A stretch of DNA of 64,000 nucleotides from Desulfosporosinus shakirovi (GCF_020595055.1 NZ_JAJDOO010000005.1:1-64000); one strand, 5' to 3'; positions 52,726 to 62,248 are shown, numbered from the stretch's first letter. The notes: generated from the letters alone by a model not told the origin. Numbers and translations are program-made.

Positions 52726-55700
52726 CTACCTCCTGTCACAGCGCAAACACCGCATTGATTCGGCAATTGCTTTAAGCTTGTGATAACCTTTTCCAATTTC
52801 TGCAAAGGTGTTTTTCCGCGTCTCCGGTGCAAGAATTTCCATGGCATATCTCTCATGATCCAAAAGGTCAGCATCATCCGTAGGCGCTGGAAAGTTAACG
52901 ACTTCCCCTTTATTGAGGACTCCTTTACCGCCCAGGAAAATATCTATCGATACAGCTGCTTTCTTACCATCGGCGATCGCTGTGATGGCAACATCAGACC
53001 CTCTCGCAACGTCACCGCCGACAAATACGCCTGGCAGAGCAGTCATCAGACTATCCTTAGCTGTAATCAGAGTACTCCATTCCCTAATACCGACTTGATT
53101 AGGATCGACAAACTGCAAGTCGGCTGATTGGCTGACTGCCGGAATCACTGTATCGACTTGGATCGTGAAGTTGGATCCTTCTTTGACGACAGGTTTCCTT
53201 CTTCCCCCTGAATCAAATAATCCGAGCTCCATCCTGACACATTCGAGTTCACTTACCTTATCCACACCAATAAACTTAACCGGGGCAGCCAGAGGCATGA
53301 TTTCTATCCCTTCTTCGATAGCCTCATGGATTTCTCTAAGATCAGCAGGCATATCTTCAAGCGTTCTTCTATAGAGCACTTTAACTTTAGCGCCCATTCT
53401 CAGAGCTGTTCTCGCTGCATCAAGCGCCGTATTTCCGCCGCCAATTACGGCAACAGATTTCCCTAGTTGAACTTCACGACCCAGGTTTACCTTGCGTAAA
53501 AAGTCAAGCCCAGGAATTACTCCAGGCAAATCCTCGCCGGGGAGATTAATCTTGTTAGCGATCTGATTTCCAGATGCAATATAGATTGCGTCATGCTTCT
53601 CCCTTAACTCTGTAAACGAAATAGTTTGTCCGACTTCCGTATTGAGGTGAATCTTAACCCCAACCTGTTCAATCAAGTTGATCTCATAGGCCAAAATCTT
53701 ATTTGGCAACCTATATTCGGGAATTCCAAAAGCTAGGACTCCACCAGCAAGTGACTGTGCTTCGTAAACATCTACCTCGTAGCCAAGTCTCGCCAGATAG
53801 TTTCCACAGGTCAGACCAGATGGACCTGCTCCAATAATCCCTATACTTTTCCCGTTTTTGGGAAGTGCGCTCGCATTATTGACAGTAACCCCCTGATCAA
53901 AGGCATAATCCGAAACAAATCTCTTCAAATCAGCAATCGCAATCGGCTCATCAAGTTGACCTCTTCGACATTTGCTCTCACAAGGGCGGGTGCAGATTCT
54001 GCCGCAAACCGCCGGGAAGGGGTTTTCTCGCTTAATCAGATCATAGGCCTCTCTATATCTTCCAACTGAAATCAAAGCAAGATATCCCGGAACGTTAATC
54101 CCTGCAGGGCAAGCATTCTCACAAGGGGAAACAAAGAGATCAGTGCAGACCCCGGCGCGGCATACCTTAGCTTGAACATGCTCATTGTATTCCTCACGAA
54201 AATTCCGAATAGTACTCAGAAAGGAATTCGCAGCAATTTGACCTAGAGAGCACATAGCCGATAGTCGAATAGAATCGCCGAGTTCTTCCAGGAGTTCAAT
54301 GTCCCCTTCTTGACCTGCGCCCTTTATGATGCGTTCAACAATTTCCAGCATCCTTTTGCTTCCTACACGACAAGGCAGACATTTTCCGCAAGATTGATCC
54401 TGAATGAATTCCATGAGCTTTCTTCCCATGTCAACCATACAGGTATCCTGGTTCATTACCTGAAGTTCGCCTGAACCTATCATGGCACCAAGCTTAGACA
54501 AGGCCACATCATCCAGGGGGGTGTTTAAAAACTCCTTGGAAATGCATCCTCCCGAAGGACCTCCCACCTGGACTGCTTTAAAAAGCTTGCCATCCGGAAC
54601 TCCTCCGCCCAATTTAAAGAGAATGTCTCCCAGGCTAATCCCCATTGGCACTTCCACGATGCCCCGATTGACTACATCTCCGGTCAGAACCACAACTTTG
54701 GTGCCTTTACAAGTGTTTGTGCCCTTTTGGGTATACCAGTCCGCACCCTGAAGCACAATTTGAGGAACATGTGAGAAGAGCTCAACGTTATGGACAATCG
54801 TCGGCTTATTAAATAGTCCTTCCTCAAAGGAAAAGGGCGGCTGTTCTTTGGGCTCCCCTCGTTTACCTGCCATTGAGGCCAGCAGTGAGGTCTCTTCTCC
54901 GCCCGCAAAAACACCTGCACCTAGGTATATTTCAAGGTCAAAACTAAAACCCGTCCCCATAATGTTTTCACCCAATAATCCGCAGCGTCGTACTTCTTCA
55001 ATTGCCGCTCCAAGACGCTCGGCTGCTAAGGGATACTCGACATTCATATTGATATACCCAAAGGCAGCACCCATAGCATAGCCTGCCAGAAGCATTCCCT
55101 CAATTACACAGTGAGGATCCCCTTCCAAAATACTTCTGTCGATAATCGCTTTCGGGTCTCCGTCGGCGGCATTACAGACAATATACTTTTGGTCACACTT
55201 CGCGTTCCTAACAGCTTCCCAGCGAATACCTGCCAGAAATCCGTCTCCACATTCTCTTAGTCCAGATCTTCTAACTTCTTCAGTCACTTGCTTGCCGCTC
55301 ATACTATGTATTGCTTTGCTAACAGCTGAATAGCCATCCTGAGCAATGTAAGCCTCTAGGGAAGCATGATCAATCCGTCCGCAGTTCTTCAAGGCGATCT
55401 TTATCTGGTCTTTAAAGAAACTAATTTCACTTATTTTGGGAACATACTGATCCAAGGCCTGATCGAAGAAGGTATACTCTTCTTTAACCTTTCCCTCAAT
55501 AATGTGAGAGGAGAATATTTCAGCCATTTTGCCAGGATTTACTTCCGTATAGAGAATCTCATCCGGCAGGATCAGCAGAACAGGTCCAACAGCGCAGATT
55601 CCCATACATCCTGTCTCAATCACAGCTACTTGGTTTTGCAACTGATGATCAGCGACTAACTTGAGAAGGGCTTCTTTTACTGCACCACATTGAGATGAAA

Positions 55701-55809
55701 TACAGCCTGTACCGCCACAAACCAGCACCTGGTATTGATAGTTAGAAAGTTCTTCTCTATATCGTCTTTTAATTCCGTCAAGATCCGCAAGGCTTATAAG
55801 ACCAGTCAT
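52726..55809 (-). CDS. hydB: HydB (NuoF-like) fused to a GltD/NfnB-like NAD(P)H oxidoreductase
   Basis: A 1027-residue fusion. Residues 1-100 form a thioredoxin-like [2Fe-2S] domain (Cys31, Cys36, Cys41, and GCMGIC). Residues 130-550 form the NuoF-like FMN/NADH domain; its loop normally GRGGAGFPTG is ECGDGFLAG at 186-194, and CNADEGEPG is CNAADGDPK at 212-220, so the nucleotide site is unusual. A [4Fe-4S] site follows (SCGKCLPCR near 473, MCSLGQ near 520). Residues 565-1027 are GltD-like: two [4Fe-4S] cysteine groups, an FAD motif GIIGAGPSGLTCGNYLA near 668 and an NADPH motif AVIGGGNTALDAA near 800. HydB in ordinary HydABC lacks the last domain. Confidence 0.9.
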   Translation of the reverse strand: MTGLISLADLDGIKRRYREELSNYQYQVLVCGGTGCISSQCGAVKEALLKLVADHQLQNQVAVIETGCMGICAVGPVLLILPDEILYTEVNPGKMAEIFSSHIIEGKVKEEYTFFDQALDQYVPKISEISFFKDQIKIALKNCGRIDHASLEAYIAQDGYSAVSKAIHSMSGKQVTEEVRRSGLRECGDGFLAGIRWEAVRNAKCDQKYIVCNAADGDPKAIIDRSILEGDPHCVIEGMLLAGYAMGAAFGYINMNVEYPLAAERLGAAIEEVRRCGLLGENIMGTGFSFDLEIYLGAGVFAGGEETSLLASMAGKRGEPKEQPPFSFEEGLFNKPTIVHNVELFSHVPQIVLQGADWYTQKGTNTCKGTKVVVLTGDVVNRGIVEVPMGISLGDILFKLGGGVPDGKLFKAVQVGGPSGGCISKEFLNTPLDDVALSKLGAMIGSGELQVMNQDTCMVDMGRKLMEFIQDQSCGKCLPCRVGSKRMLEIVERIIKGAGQEGDIELLEELGDSIRLSAMCSLGQIAANSFLSTIRNFREEYNEHVQAKVCRAGVCTDLFVSPCENACPAGINVPGYLALISVGRYREAYDLIKRENPFPAVCGRICTRPCESKCRRGQLDEPIAIADLKRFVSDYAFDQGVTVNNASALPKNGKSIGIIGAGPSGLTCGNYLARLGYEVDVYEAQSLAGGVLAFGIPEYRLPNKILAYEINLIEQVGVKIHLNTEVGQTISFTELREKHDAIYIASGNQIANKINLPGEDLPGVIPGLDFLRKVNLGREVQLGKSVAVIGGGNTALDAARTALRMGAKVKVLYRRTLEDMPADLREIHEAIEEGIEIMPLAAPVKFIGVDKVSELECVRMELGLFDSGGRRKPVVKEGSNFTIQVDTVIPAVSQSADLQFVDPNQVGIREWSTLITAKDSLMTALPGVFVGGDVARGSDVAITAIADGKKAAVSIDIFLGGKGVLNKGEVVNFPAPTDDADLLDHERYAMEILAPETRKNTFAEIGKGYHKLKAIAESMRCLRCDRR

Positions 55810-55835
55810 ACTACATCTTCACCCCTATACTTTTC

Positions 55836-56339
55836 TTAGTACTTAGCCAAAATGGAGTTTAATTTATCAGGCTTCACCTGTTTGTAAATTGTCTCATCAA
55901 TCATCATGGCAGGCGCCAGACCACAGGCACCGAGACAACGCACAACTTCCAAGTTGTATTTCCTGTCTTCTGAAGTCTCTCCGACTTGAATGCCAAGCAG
56001 GTTTTCCAATCGGTCCACAAGCTTCTTGCCTCCTCTTACATAGCAGGCCGTACCCATGCAAACCTTAATCGTGTGCTTTCCTCTGGGTTGCATCGAAAAG
56101 ACAGGATAGAAGGTACTAACCCCTGAAACCTCAGAGAGAGGTATATCCATTCTTTTGGCAATGAATTTGAGCAGTTCCATTGGCAAGTAGCCATAAACAG
56201 TTTGTGCCACATGAAGAACTTGGATAAGGCTGCCCTCTCTGTTTTTATATTGGTCAATAATTTCGGCAATTTTATCGTACTTTTGTTGATCTGTTTCTTC
56301 ACCACAGCAACATTGGCTTTTTGTCGTTTCACAGTTCAT
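55836..56339 (-). CDS. hydC: HydC (NuoE-like) [2Fe-2S] subunit
   Basis: A 167-residue thioredoxin-like ferredoxin with the four cluster cysteines in VCMGTACYVRGG and VVRCLGACGLAPAM. The N-terminal helical part is as in NuoE. It feeds electrons from the flavin to the hydrogenase. AAAGGAGGATTAGAAG precedes the ATG; 26 bases separate it from hydB, which fits one operon. Confidence 0.95.
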   Translation of the reverse strand: MNCETTKSQCCCGEETDQQKYDKIAEIIDQYKNREGSLIQVLHVAQTVYGYLPMELLKFIAKRMDIPLSEVSGVSTFYPVFSMQPRGKHTIKVCMGTACYVRGGKKLVDRLENLLGIQVGETSEDRKYNLEVVRCLGACGLAPAMMIDETIYKQVKPDKLNSILAKY

Positions 56340-56395
56340 CTTCTAATCCTCCTTTTATAATCAAGCCTTCCAGCATCGCTTTCTCTGTGAGCTGA

Positions 56396-57451
56396 TTATT
56401 TCAGCATTATTTCTAAGTTTAAACTTTCCGCTATTAAGGAGTACTGCTCCAGCAACTCCGAATCCAGGGAAAGGCCTTGGGCAAAGACAGCTTGTTCTCT
56501 TTCCCATTCCCTTTCGCCCGGTAAGTGAATCTTCTCAAATCCAGGTGCCAGAGACAGGTTTCTAAGCTCTGAAATGAAAGTTTCTGTCCGTTCTTCATAT
56601 TCACGCCCTTCAATAAAACTATCCGCTTTGATGATCACCATAAAATGACCTACATTAGCAGGCTCTTCGCTTGGACCGTATTGCCAAGCAACCCCTTTGC
56701 CATAACCGGCTCCGGTAAGTACTCCTGCCAAGAATTCAATCGCAAGACTTAAGGCTGATCCTTTTGGCCCGGCTATAGAAAGCAACACCCCTTCGAGAGC
56801 AGCCTTAGCATCCGTAGTCGGATAACCGTCCTTATCTAAAGCCCAGCCTTCCGGTATCGGCTCGTTTCTCTGAGCTGCTCTAATGATTTTTCCTCGAGCT
56901 GCTACGCTTGTCGCCATATCGACAATAATATGAGGCCTGTTCTTTCTGGGCATTCCAAAGGCGATCGGATTTGTGCCAAAATACGGTTCCTTACCGCCAA
57001 AGGGAGGGGTTGCCGGCGGAGCGTTGGAAAGGAGGATAGAAATAAATCCGTGATCGGCCGCTTTTTCACAATAATACGTAGAGATTCCAAAGTGGTTGCT
57101 GTGCCTGACTCCTAAGGCACAAACCCCATTCTCCTCGGCGACTGCCATACCTTCCTTCAACCCCTGGAGCATTACTACAGACCCCAATCCATTATCCCCG
57201 TCGATAGCAAGCACTCCCGGCAATACCCGCTTGCAGGTTATCTGGGGTTTTGGATTCACTAACCCTTTTTGGATACGCTTCAGATAGACAGGGAAACGGC
57301 TCAGACCATGGCTTGCGATCCCTTTCAACTCTGCAGTGACGAGATTCTCAGTTACGATTTCAGAGTCTTGCTCAGGAACCCCGCTTAGAGAAAAGGCTGT
57401 CCTCATAAATTTTTTTAGTTCAGCAACTGCAATTGTCCTTGAAGATTGCAT
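56396..57451 (-). CDS. Ldh2/ComC-family malate/L-lactate (2-hydroxyacid) dehydrogenase
   Basis: A 351-residue NAD(P)-dependent dehydrogenase of the MDH2/LDH2 family. Signature residues: HGLSRFP near 48, the active-site GVRHSNHFG near 118, and DMATSVAARGKI near 185. Family members act on malate, sulfolactate, ureidoglycolate and other 2-hydroxy acids. It lies between the AbrB gene and hydC, so its substrate may be the carboxylate taken up by this module. Confidence 0.9.
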   Translation of the reverse strand: MQSSRTIAVAELKKFMRTAFSLSGVPEQDSEIVTENLVTAELKGIASHGLSRFPVYLKRIQKGLVNPKPQITCKRVLPGVLAIDGDNGLGSVVMLQGLKEGMAVAEENGVCALGVRHSNHFGISTYYCEKAADHGFISILLSNAPPATPPFGGKEPYFGTNPIAFGMPRKNRPHIIVDMATSVAARGKIIRAAQRNEPIPEGWALDKDGYPTTDAKAALEGVLLSIAGPKGSALSLAIEFLAGVLTGAGYGKGVAWQYGPSEEPANVGHFMVIIKADSFIEGREYEERTETFISELRNLSLAPGFEKIHLPGEREWEREQAVFAQGLSLDSELLEQYSLIAESLNLEIMLK

Positions 57452-57504
57452 ATGATTCTCTCCTTCTATCTGCGTATTATTTTTTCGACTTATTTATCAG
57501 TTCA

Positions 57505-57548
57505 AGGAAACTCCCACTTCAGCTTTAGCTGAACGAGTTCACTCAGCC
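57505..57548 (-). repeat. Dispersed structured repeat, minimal deletion copy after the AbrB gene
   Basis: Minus-strand GTGAACTCGTTCAGCTAAAG opens it, followed directly by CTGAAGTGGGAGTTTCC. It is the 5' hairpin joined to a few bases of the 3' hairpin. The stop codon of the AbrB gene lies about nine bases before the start of the repeat. The 5' helix has an A-to-G and matching T-to-C change relative to the full copy. Confidence 0.65.
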
Positions 57549-58585
57549 TAAGTCAGCAAAACGGCAATAATCGGTATACTCAGGATAATCGTTAATACCC
57601 GCACCAATTGCATAATGCTTATTTTTAGCATGTCCGCTTCCATTTCTTCCCCAACCACCAGCATCTGACTTAGTCCTCCCGGAGCCGAGCCCAGAATGCA
57701 TGTGATGGTATCCCAATGAGTCATATAACGTATGAACCAGCCAACCATCAGATTACCCAGTACAACAATCAAAGAATATCCAGCGACGGGCAGCATCATC
57801 TCCTGAATCTTTTGAATCATTGCGGGGGAAAACTCAAGTCCAATGGTAACCCCTACGCCGATCAGCGCAAATTTCATTACCTTGCCGGGGAATTTATATT
57901 CCTCACACAAAAGGACATTTACAAATCCCACGGCTAGCATCGCGCCAATCACTCCCCCTCCGGGAAAACCTACAGCAAGCAGAATCACTCCTCCCGCGAT
58001 CCCAGCAATGTAGATCAAGATTCTTCGCAAAGTATACTCTGATTTCGCGACTGTCAAAACCTGTGGACCATCTATTTCCGAAGGAGTGTGTTTACCCTTT
58101 ACAAATTTTGCAATCACAGGAATAAGACTGACAATTACAATCAGACGTACAAATTGGAATGTAGATACGATTGCCACTTCAGAATCATAAGAAAGCGCCA
58201 TCACGGTCATTTCAGTAATTCCACCGGGAGCCGCTGAGAAAAGAGCCGTTGCAAAATCGTTGGTAAAGCCCCGTATCAAAAAGGTAAAAACTGCAGTCGA
58301 CGCCAAAGTATAGACAGCAATCATTAAGGAGACTTTCCAAATATTTTTGATGTCTCGAACATTCTTATGATTAATCTTTGCTCCAACAGATAAACCGATG
58401 ATGATCTGAAAACCATTAATCAAGCTCATCGGCAATTCGTGCAGCCCTGCGCCCAGTATCTGGCAAGCACCAATTACGACCATTGGACCTATAATGGCAG
58501 GAGCAGGAAGATGAAGCATGGTAAACAGCCAATAACTTACCAGTGCCAAACCAATAATCATACTTACTTGCGCAATTAGATTCAT
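57548..58585 (-). CDS. AbrB-family membrane transporter
   Basis: A 345-residue integral membrane protein with about ten hydrophobic segments in two homologous halves. Family strings SAAPGGITEMTVMALSY and LGSAPGGLSQMLVVGEEM recur, as in the AbrB/COG3180 family once called ammonia monooxygenase. Role is transport of an unknown substrate. Located in the sigma-54 operon between the small DUF gene and ldh2, so it may carry the module's acid substrate. Confidence 0.85.
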   Translation of the reverse strand: MNLIAQVSMIIGLALVSYWLFTMLHLPAPAIIGPMVVIGACQILGAGLHELPMSLINGFQIIIGLSVGAKINHKNVRDIKNIWKVSLMIAVYTLASTAVFTFLIRGFTNDFATALFSAAPGGITEMTVMALSYDSEVAIVSTFQFVRLIVIVSLIPVIAKFVKGKHTPSEIDGPQVLTVAKSEYTLRRILIYIAGIAGGVILLAVGFPGGGVIGAMLAVGFVNVLLCEEYKFPGKVMKFALIGVGVTIGLEFSPAMIQKIQEMMLPVAGYSLIVVLGNLMVGWFIRYMTHWDTITCILGSAPGGLSQMLVVGEEMEADMLKISIMQLVRVLTIILSIPIIAVLLT

Positions 58586-58661
58586 TCTTTTTATAATCCT
58601 TCTTCCTGAAAAACCATGATCTATGTATTTCGCGCATTAGCACATCAGATTTTCTAATTAT

Positions 58662-59081
58662 TTAACCGTTACCGTGAACCCCGAGAGAGATATTCACCGA
58701 ATGTGGTTTTAGCCCTACTTCCTGACAAATACCTAGGACATTATCAATAAGGCCGGTCACAACTACGGACAGCCCTACTTCTTCTTCCTTAAGACGCGTC
58801 AAAACATTGACCACCTTTTGCCGTTCGTTGAAACAACACATGACCGGAGAGTTATCTTCAGTTTTTGCTATCATCTTTTGAGGATCAAGACCCATTGTCA
58901 TATTCTCTTGAGTAGTGAGTGAGCCTAAATTGGTCGGACCCTCTTCAAAAATTATTTCCAAGGTGCGCCGGATTTTCGGACTACACCCCACATGGTTTAT
59001 ACCCATGGCAGGTCTGGAAATCAGAACATAATCATCCTGGAAAGTTTCTTCTGACCCGATACGGTGAAGTGAATGAGTCAT
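58662..59081 (-). CDS. Unknown small partner protein of the ferredoxin-domain protein
   Basis: A 139-residue soluble protein with three cysteines (NHVGCSP, VMCCFN) but no cluster motif. Its C terminus, VGLKPHSVNISLGV, resembles the tail of the upstream 240-residue protein (IGIKPSRNMKVNVGLG). It starts two bases after that gene with GGGAGGACTAGAA upstream, so both are translated together. Function unknown; probably a subunit of the same complex. Confidence 0.7.
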   Translation of the reverse strand: MTHSLHRIGSEETFQDDYVLISRPAMGINHVGCSPKIRRTLEIIFEEGPTNLGSLTTQENMTMGLDPQKMIAKTEDNSPVMCCFNERQKVVNVLTRLKEEEVGLSVVVTGLIDNVLGICQEVGLKPHSVNISLGVHGNG

Positions 59082-59083
59082 TT

Positions 59084-59806
59084 CTAGTCCTCCCTTAATG
59101 GCCGTCCCAGTCCAACATTAACTTTCATATTCCGGGAAGGCTTAATGCCTATTTTCTTTAATCTCTCAATGACCGACAGTTTACCGTCTGGTTCAAAACG
59201 GGAAATCAATGCCCAAGAGAAAATACAATTGGCTTTACCAGCACTCTCATATATTTTCGTACAGACTTGCTCGAGATTCTCCTGGGGAATGACGAACTCT
59301 ACAATCCCCGAGAGAACCTTTTCGTTTCTGACGTCTGCTTTTATAATCCCAGTCCGCACATCTTCCATGAGGAAAGTAAGTGGGTTAGCTGCTTCAAATG
59401 CAATCCCTTCTTCTGCTAACACCTTGGTAATTACTTCCACATCCCCAAGGCGAGTTCCCACCCCAGGACGGCCAAACTCTAAGGCGATACCAAAGAATCC
59501 ACGTTTGAAACGTGCTGTCACATCATTGCTCTTTACTTCTTCTGTGCCTCTCCCTCGAACCCCCGTGTTCTCATGTTTGGACGTGGGATCACTGAATACT
59601 TTCCTTACTGAACGCGGCCACTCCATGGTCTCTTTCGGTTCATAAATTGCGTTGACCGGGCATTTAACCTGTCGAATACAGATTCCGCATTCTACACATT
59701 CATCCCAATTTATTTGGGAAGTATCTTTTCTCCTCTCTATTGCCCCCATAGGACAATAGGGCAGACATTGTCCACACCCGACACATAATTCCTGGTTGAT
59801 TTTCAT
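59084..59806 (-). CDS. Ferredoxin-domain protein of unknown function
   Basis: A 240-residue protein. Residues 1-60 hold a two-cluster ferredoxin (CVGCGQCLPYCPMGAI and CVECGICIRQVKCPVNAI, with an unusual spacing in the second). Residues 95-240 form an alpha/beta domain with the string TGVRGRGTEEVKSNDVTARF, unknown to me by name. First gene of the sigma-54 operon; TTGAGGAGGACCTAA precedes the ATG. It probably transfers electrons to or from a partner enzyme. Confidence 0.75.
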   Translation of the reverse strand: MKINQELCVGCGQCLPYCPMGAIERRKDTSQINWDECVECGICIRQVKCPVNAIYEPKETMEWPRSVRKVFSDPTSKHENTGVRGRGTEEVKSNDVTARFKRGFFGIALEFGRPGVGTRLGDVEVITKVLAEEGIAFEAANPLTFLMEDVRTGIIKADVRNEKVLSGIVEFVIPQENLEQVCTKIYESAGKANCIFSWALISRFEPDGKLSVIERLKKIGIKPSRNMKVNVGLGRPLRED

Positions 59807-59887
59807 TTAGGTCCTCCTCAATTGACGATTGACTTCTTTAAATAATCCCTTCGCAAAGCTATTAGTATTGTTAATAGCCTTAATGAG

Positions 59888-59903
59888 TGCAATATCCATG
59901 CCA
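59888..59903 (-). promoter_or_regulatory. Sigma-54 (-24/-12) promoter
   Basis: Minus strand TGGCATGGATATTGCA has GG and GC separated by ten bases, as the -24/-12 promoter requires. It lies 80 bases before the ferredoxin-domain gene, and the PrpR-type activator is encoded next to it. TCCTGACTCAGGA, about 60 bases upstream, may be an activator site. Confidence 0.8.
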
Positions 59904-60091
59904 ATTGTTTGAAAATATTAAAACAGAGAAAATATTTTATTTAAAGATTGCCTCCTGACTCAGGAATAATTTGCTATAAAAAATAAAACTCTGAAAATCA
60001 GGAAAGGATTACGAAACGAGTGAAACGTTTAAGGAACTTTAAAACACAAATTTTGTTTCAATTTGTTCCATACGTTTCTTTCATAAGTGTC

Positions 60092-60126
60092 AGTAAACTC
60101 GTTCAACTAAAGGTGACGTATCACCT
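60092..60126 (+). repeat. Dispersed structured repeat, 5' fragment
   Basis: AAACTCGTTCAACTAAAGGTGACG keeps the left arm of the 5' hairpin but not the right arm. The rest of the element is absent. Located in the gap between the sigma-54 operon and the regulator. Confidence 0.5.
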
Positions 60127-60403
60127 GCGCTCACGTCCACGAAAATTTGAGATCCAAAATTCATATCTGTATTGTATGGCAGGTGTACTAATATGTATAA
60201 TAGCTTTATGTCATAAGAAAGCATTCCAAAATTTCATGAGGCAGTACGCCATCAACTCAAATCTTGTTGAACACGTAATACTTGTACGCTGTCATAACAA
60301 GTTAAATAATAAAACGTGTTGCAATCAAGAATATCTTAACGATTTTCTCCAGATTTCAACACGTTCATTTTATATCTTGCCTTTAAACCAAGAATGTCTT
60401 AAA

Positions 60404-62248
60404 TCATTGGTTCGATTTGGACATTCTCCACAAGGTAGTACGGCTTACACCCAGCATTTCAGCCGTCTCTTTACGTGTTAGCCTTTTTGTCTTTTCAGCC
60501 AGCTCGCTCCCATTGTCAGGTTTTACTGTCTGATTGCGAAGCAAACTATGAAATATTTCTTTTACATTCAAGCCGGTTATTTGATTATTGGTAGACAATA
60601 CACTCAATCTCTCACAAATATTTCTTAATTCCCTGATATTTCCTGGCCAGTCGTGTTTTATGAGCTCAATAATCGCGTCATCAGTCATGTTAATACGGAG
60701 TTGATCGTGATCTTCATAGTCAGATAGAAATACTTTGGTAATTTCTTTAATATCATTCTTGCGATAGCGCAGCGGCGGAATATTAAGCCTCAGAATATCT
60801 AACCGATATAAGAGGTCTTGCCTAAACTTATTGTCTTCTACCTTTTGCTGAAGATCCACATTAGATGCCGCAATGATTCTTACATCAACGGGGATGATCT
60901 TATCATCCCCTAATTTTCGTATTTCTTGTTCCTGTAGCACCCTTAAAAGCTTTGCTTGGAGACCCATTGGAAGCTCAGCTATTTCATCGAGAAAAAGAGT
61001 CCCTTTATGCGCTAACTCGAATAGCCCCGCCTTCCCTCCTTTAGTTGCTCCTGTAAAAGCCCCTTCTACATAACCAAAAAGCTCACTTTCTAATAATTGT
61101 TCCGGTAAGGCTGCACAATTAATCGCCACGAAGGGCTGATTTTTTCTTTTGCTTCTTTTATGAATACTTTGAGCAAAAAGTTCCTTCCCTGTACCAGTTT
61201 CGCCAATAATCAGAACATTAGGATTGGCATCAGCATACTTTTTGGCGATGGTAATGGTTTTCATTATTCCGTCACTGTTGCCTAAGATATCTTCAAAATC
61301 GTATTTCGCCACAAGTCCTTTTTTAGAAAGTTTTTGACGTATCTCAATCTCAGTCTTTTGTAATTTATCGACATTCTGAATCAGCAAAACTGTACCTAGA
61401 ATTTTCTCATCTACCTTGATGGGCCTAGTATTGATTACTATCATTTTACTATCGATATCTTTTAAAATATTTACTTCTCGGTATTCATCTGACACAAATT
61501 CAAATTCATTAAATTTTGGAGAAACTGCGGAAATACAATTCCCTTTTAGGATTGTATCGGCGGGGATATTGAGGATTTTAAAGACTGCCTCGTTATGAGC
61601 TGAGATGATCCCCTTGTTATCCACCGCTAAGATTCCGTCATTGGCATTCTCCAAAATGATTTTGAATAGTTCACTTTTCTTACGTTCTTCAATAATGGCA
61701 TTGGCTACACTAAATGCTTCGTAAATTGCAATCTTATGCGCTTCGTAACCCACGGTAATCCCTAAACAATTAATCCCGTCTCGAACAGCATGTCGATACA
61801 CTGTCAGTCCACCTAAGATAGCATCAATTTCCCTCTTATTGATGTTATTAAAAATTTCTGTTACATGGGCATGATCCCTAACCCCAAATACCGTAAGCTT
61901 AACCTTTAAGATGTTTTCAATAAATTCTTTCTCGACCACAATACTTTGCGATACCATGACAGCAATATTTTCAGCATTGAATTTATTCTTGCATTCCTCT
62001 ATTCCACGCATGATATCATAACCCGTGACTGCCAGTTCGATAGCGCGGCCATGTTTAAATTTTTTACTCAGTGTTGCATAGCTTATGCCACGGGCAATGA
62101 CAATATTATTTTCGAAGTCAGACTCAATCAAGTGCTGAATATCTACCTTCTCAACCAATTCAAAGGTAACATCCTTATTTGCTTTAGTTTTTACAATTCG
62201 ATCAACTGTTCCATGATTTTCAGGGACAGCATAAATGATATTAATCAT
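60404..62248 (-). CDS. PrpR-type sigma-54-dependent transcriptional activator
   Basis: A 614-residue regulator. Residues 1-190 form the PrpR N-terminal effector domain; 195-310 are a PAS domain; 320-560 the AAA+ core with Walker A GETGTGKE near residue 349 and GAFTGA near residue 397 for sigma-54 contact; and a Fis-type helix-turn-helix, RKETAEMLGVSRTTLWRM, ends the protein. Such proteins respond to small carboxylates. It is well placed to control the sigma-54 operon that starts 500 bases away. AATGGAGGAACTTGT precedes the ATG. Confidence 0.95.
   Translation of the reverse strand: MINIIYAVPENHGTVDRIVKTKANKDVTFELVEKVDIQHLIESDFENNIVIARGISYATLSKKFKHGRAIELAVTGYDIMRGIEECKNKFNAENIAVMVSQSIVVEKEFIENILKVKLTVFGVRDHAHVTEIFNNINKREIDAILGGLTVYRHAVRDGINCLGITVGYEAHKIAIYEAFSVANAIIEERKKSELFKIILENANDGILAVDNKGIISAHNEAVFKILNIPADTILKGNCISAVSPKFNEFEFVSDEYREVNILKDIDSKMIVINTRPIKVDEKILGTVLLIQNVDKLQKTEIEIRQKLSKKGLVAKYDFEDILGNSDGIMKTITIAKKYADANPNVLIIGETGTGKELFAQSIHKRSKRKNQPFVAINCAALPEQLLESELFGYVEGAFTGATKGGKAGLFELAHKGTLFLDEIAELPMGLQAKLLRVLQEQEIRKLGDDKIIPVDVRIIAASNVDLQQKVEDNKFRQDLLYRLDILRLNIPPLRYRKNDIKEITKVFLSDYEDHDQLRINMTDDAIIELIKHDWPGNIRELRNICERLSVLSTNNQITGLNVKEIFHSLLRNQTVKPDNGSELAEKTKRLTRKETAEMLGVSRTTLWRMSKSNQ

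Noticed and set aside
60020-60481. A 153-codon plus-strand frame after the sigma-54 operon
   Set aside because: It overlaps the 3' end of the regulator gene and a repeat fragment, and the product is a cysteine-rich, unlikely sequence without known motifs.
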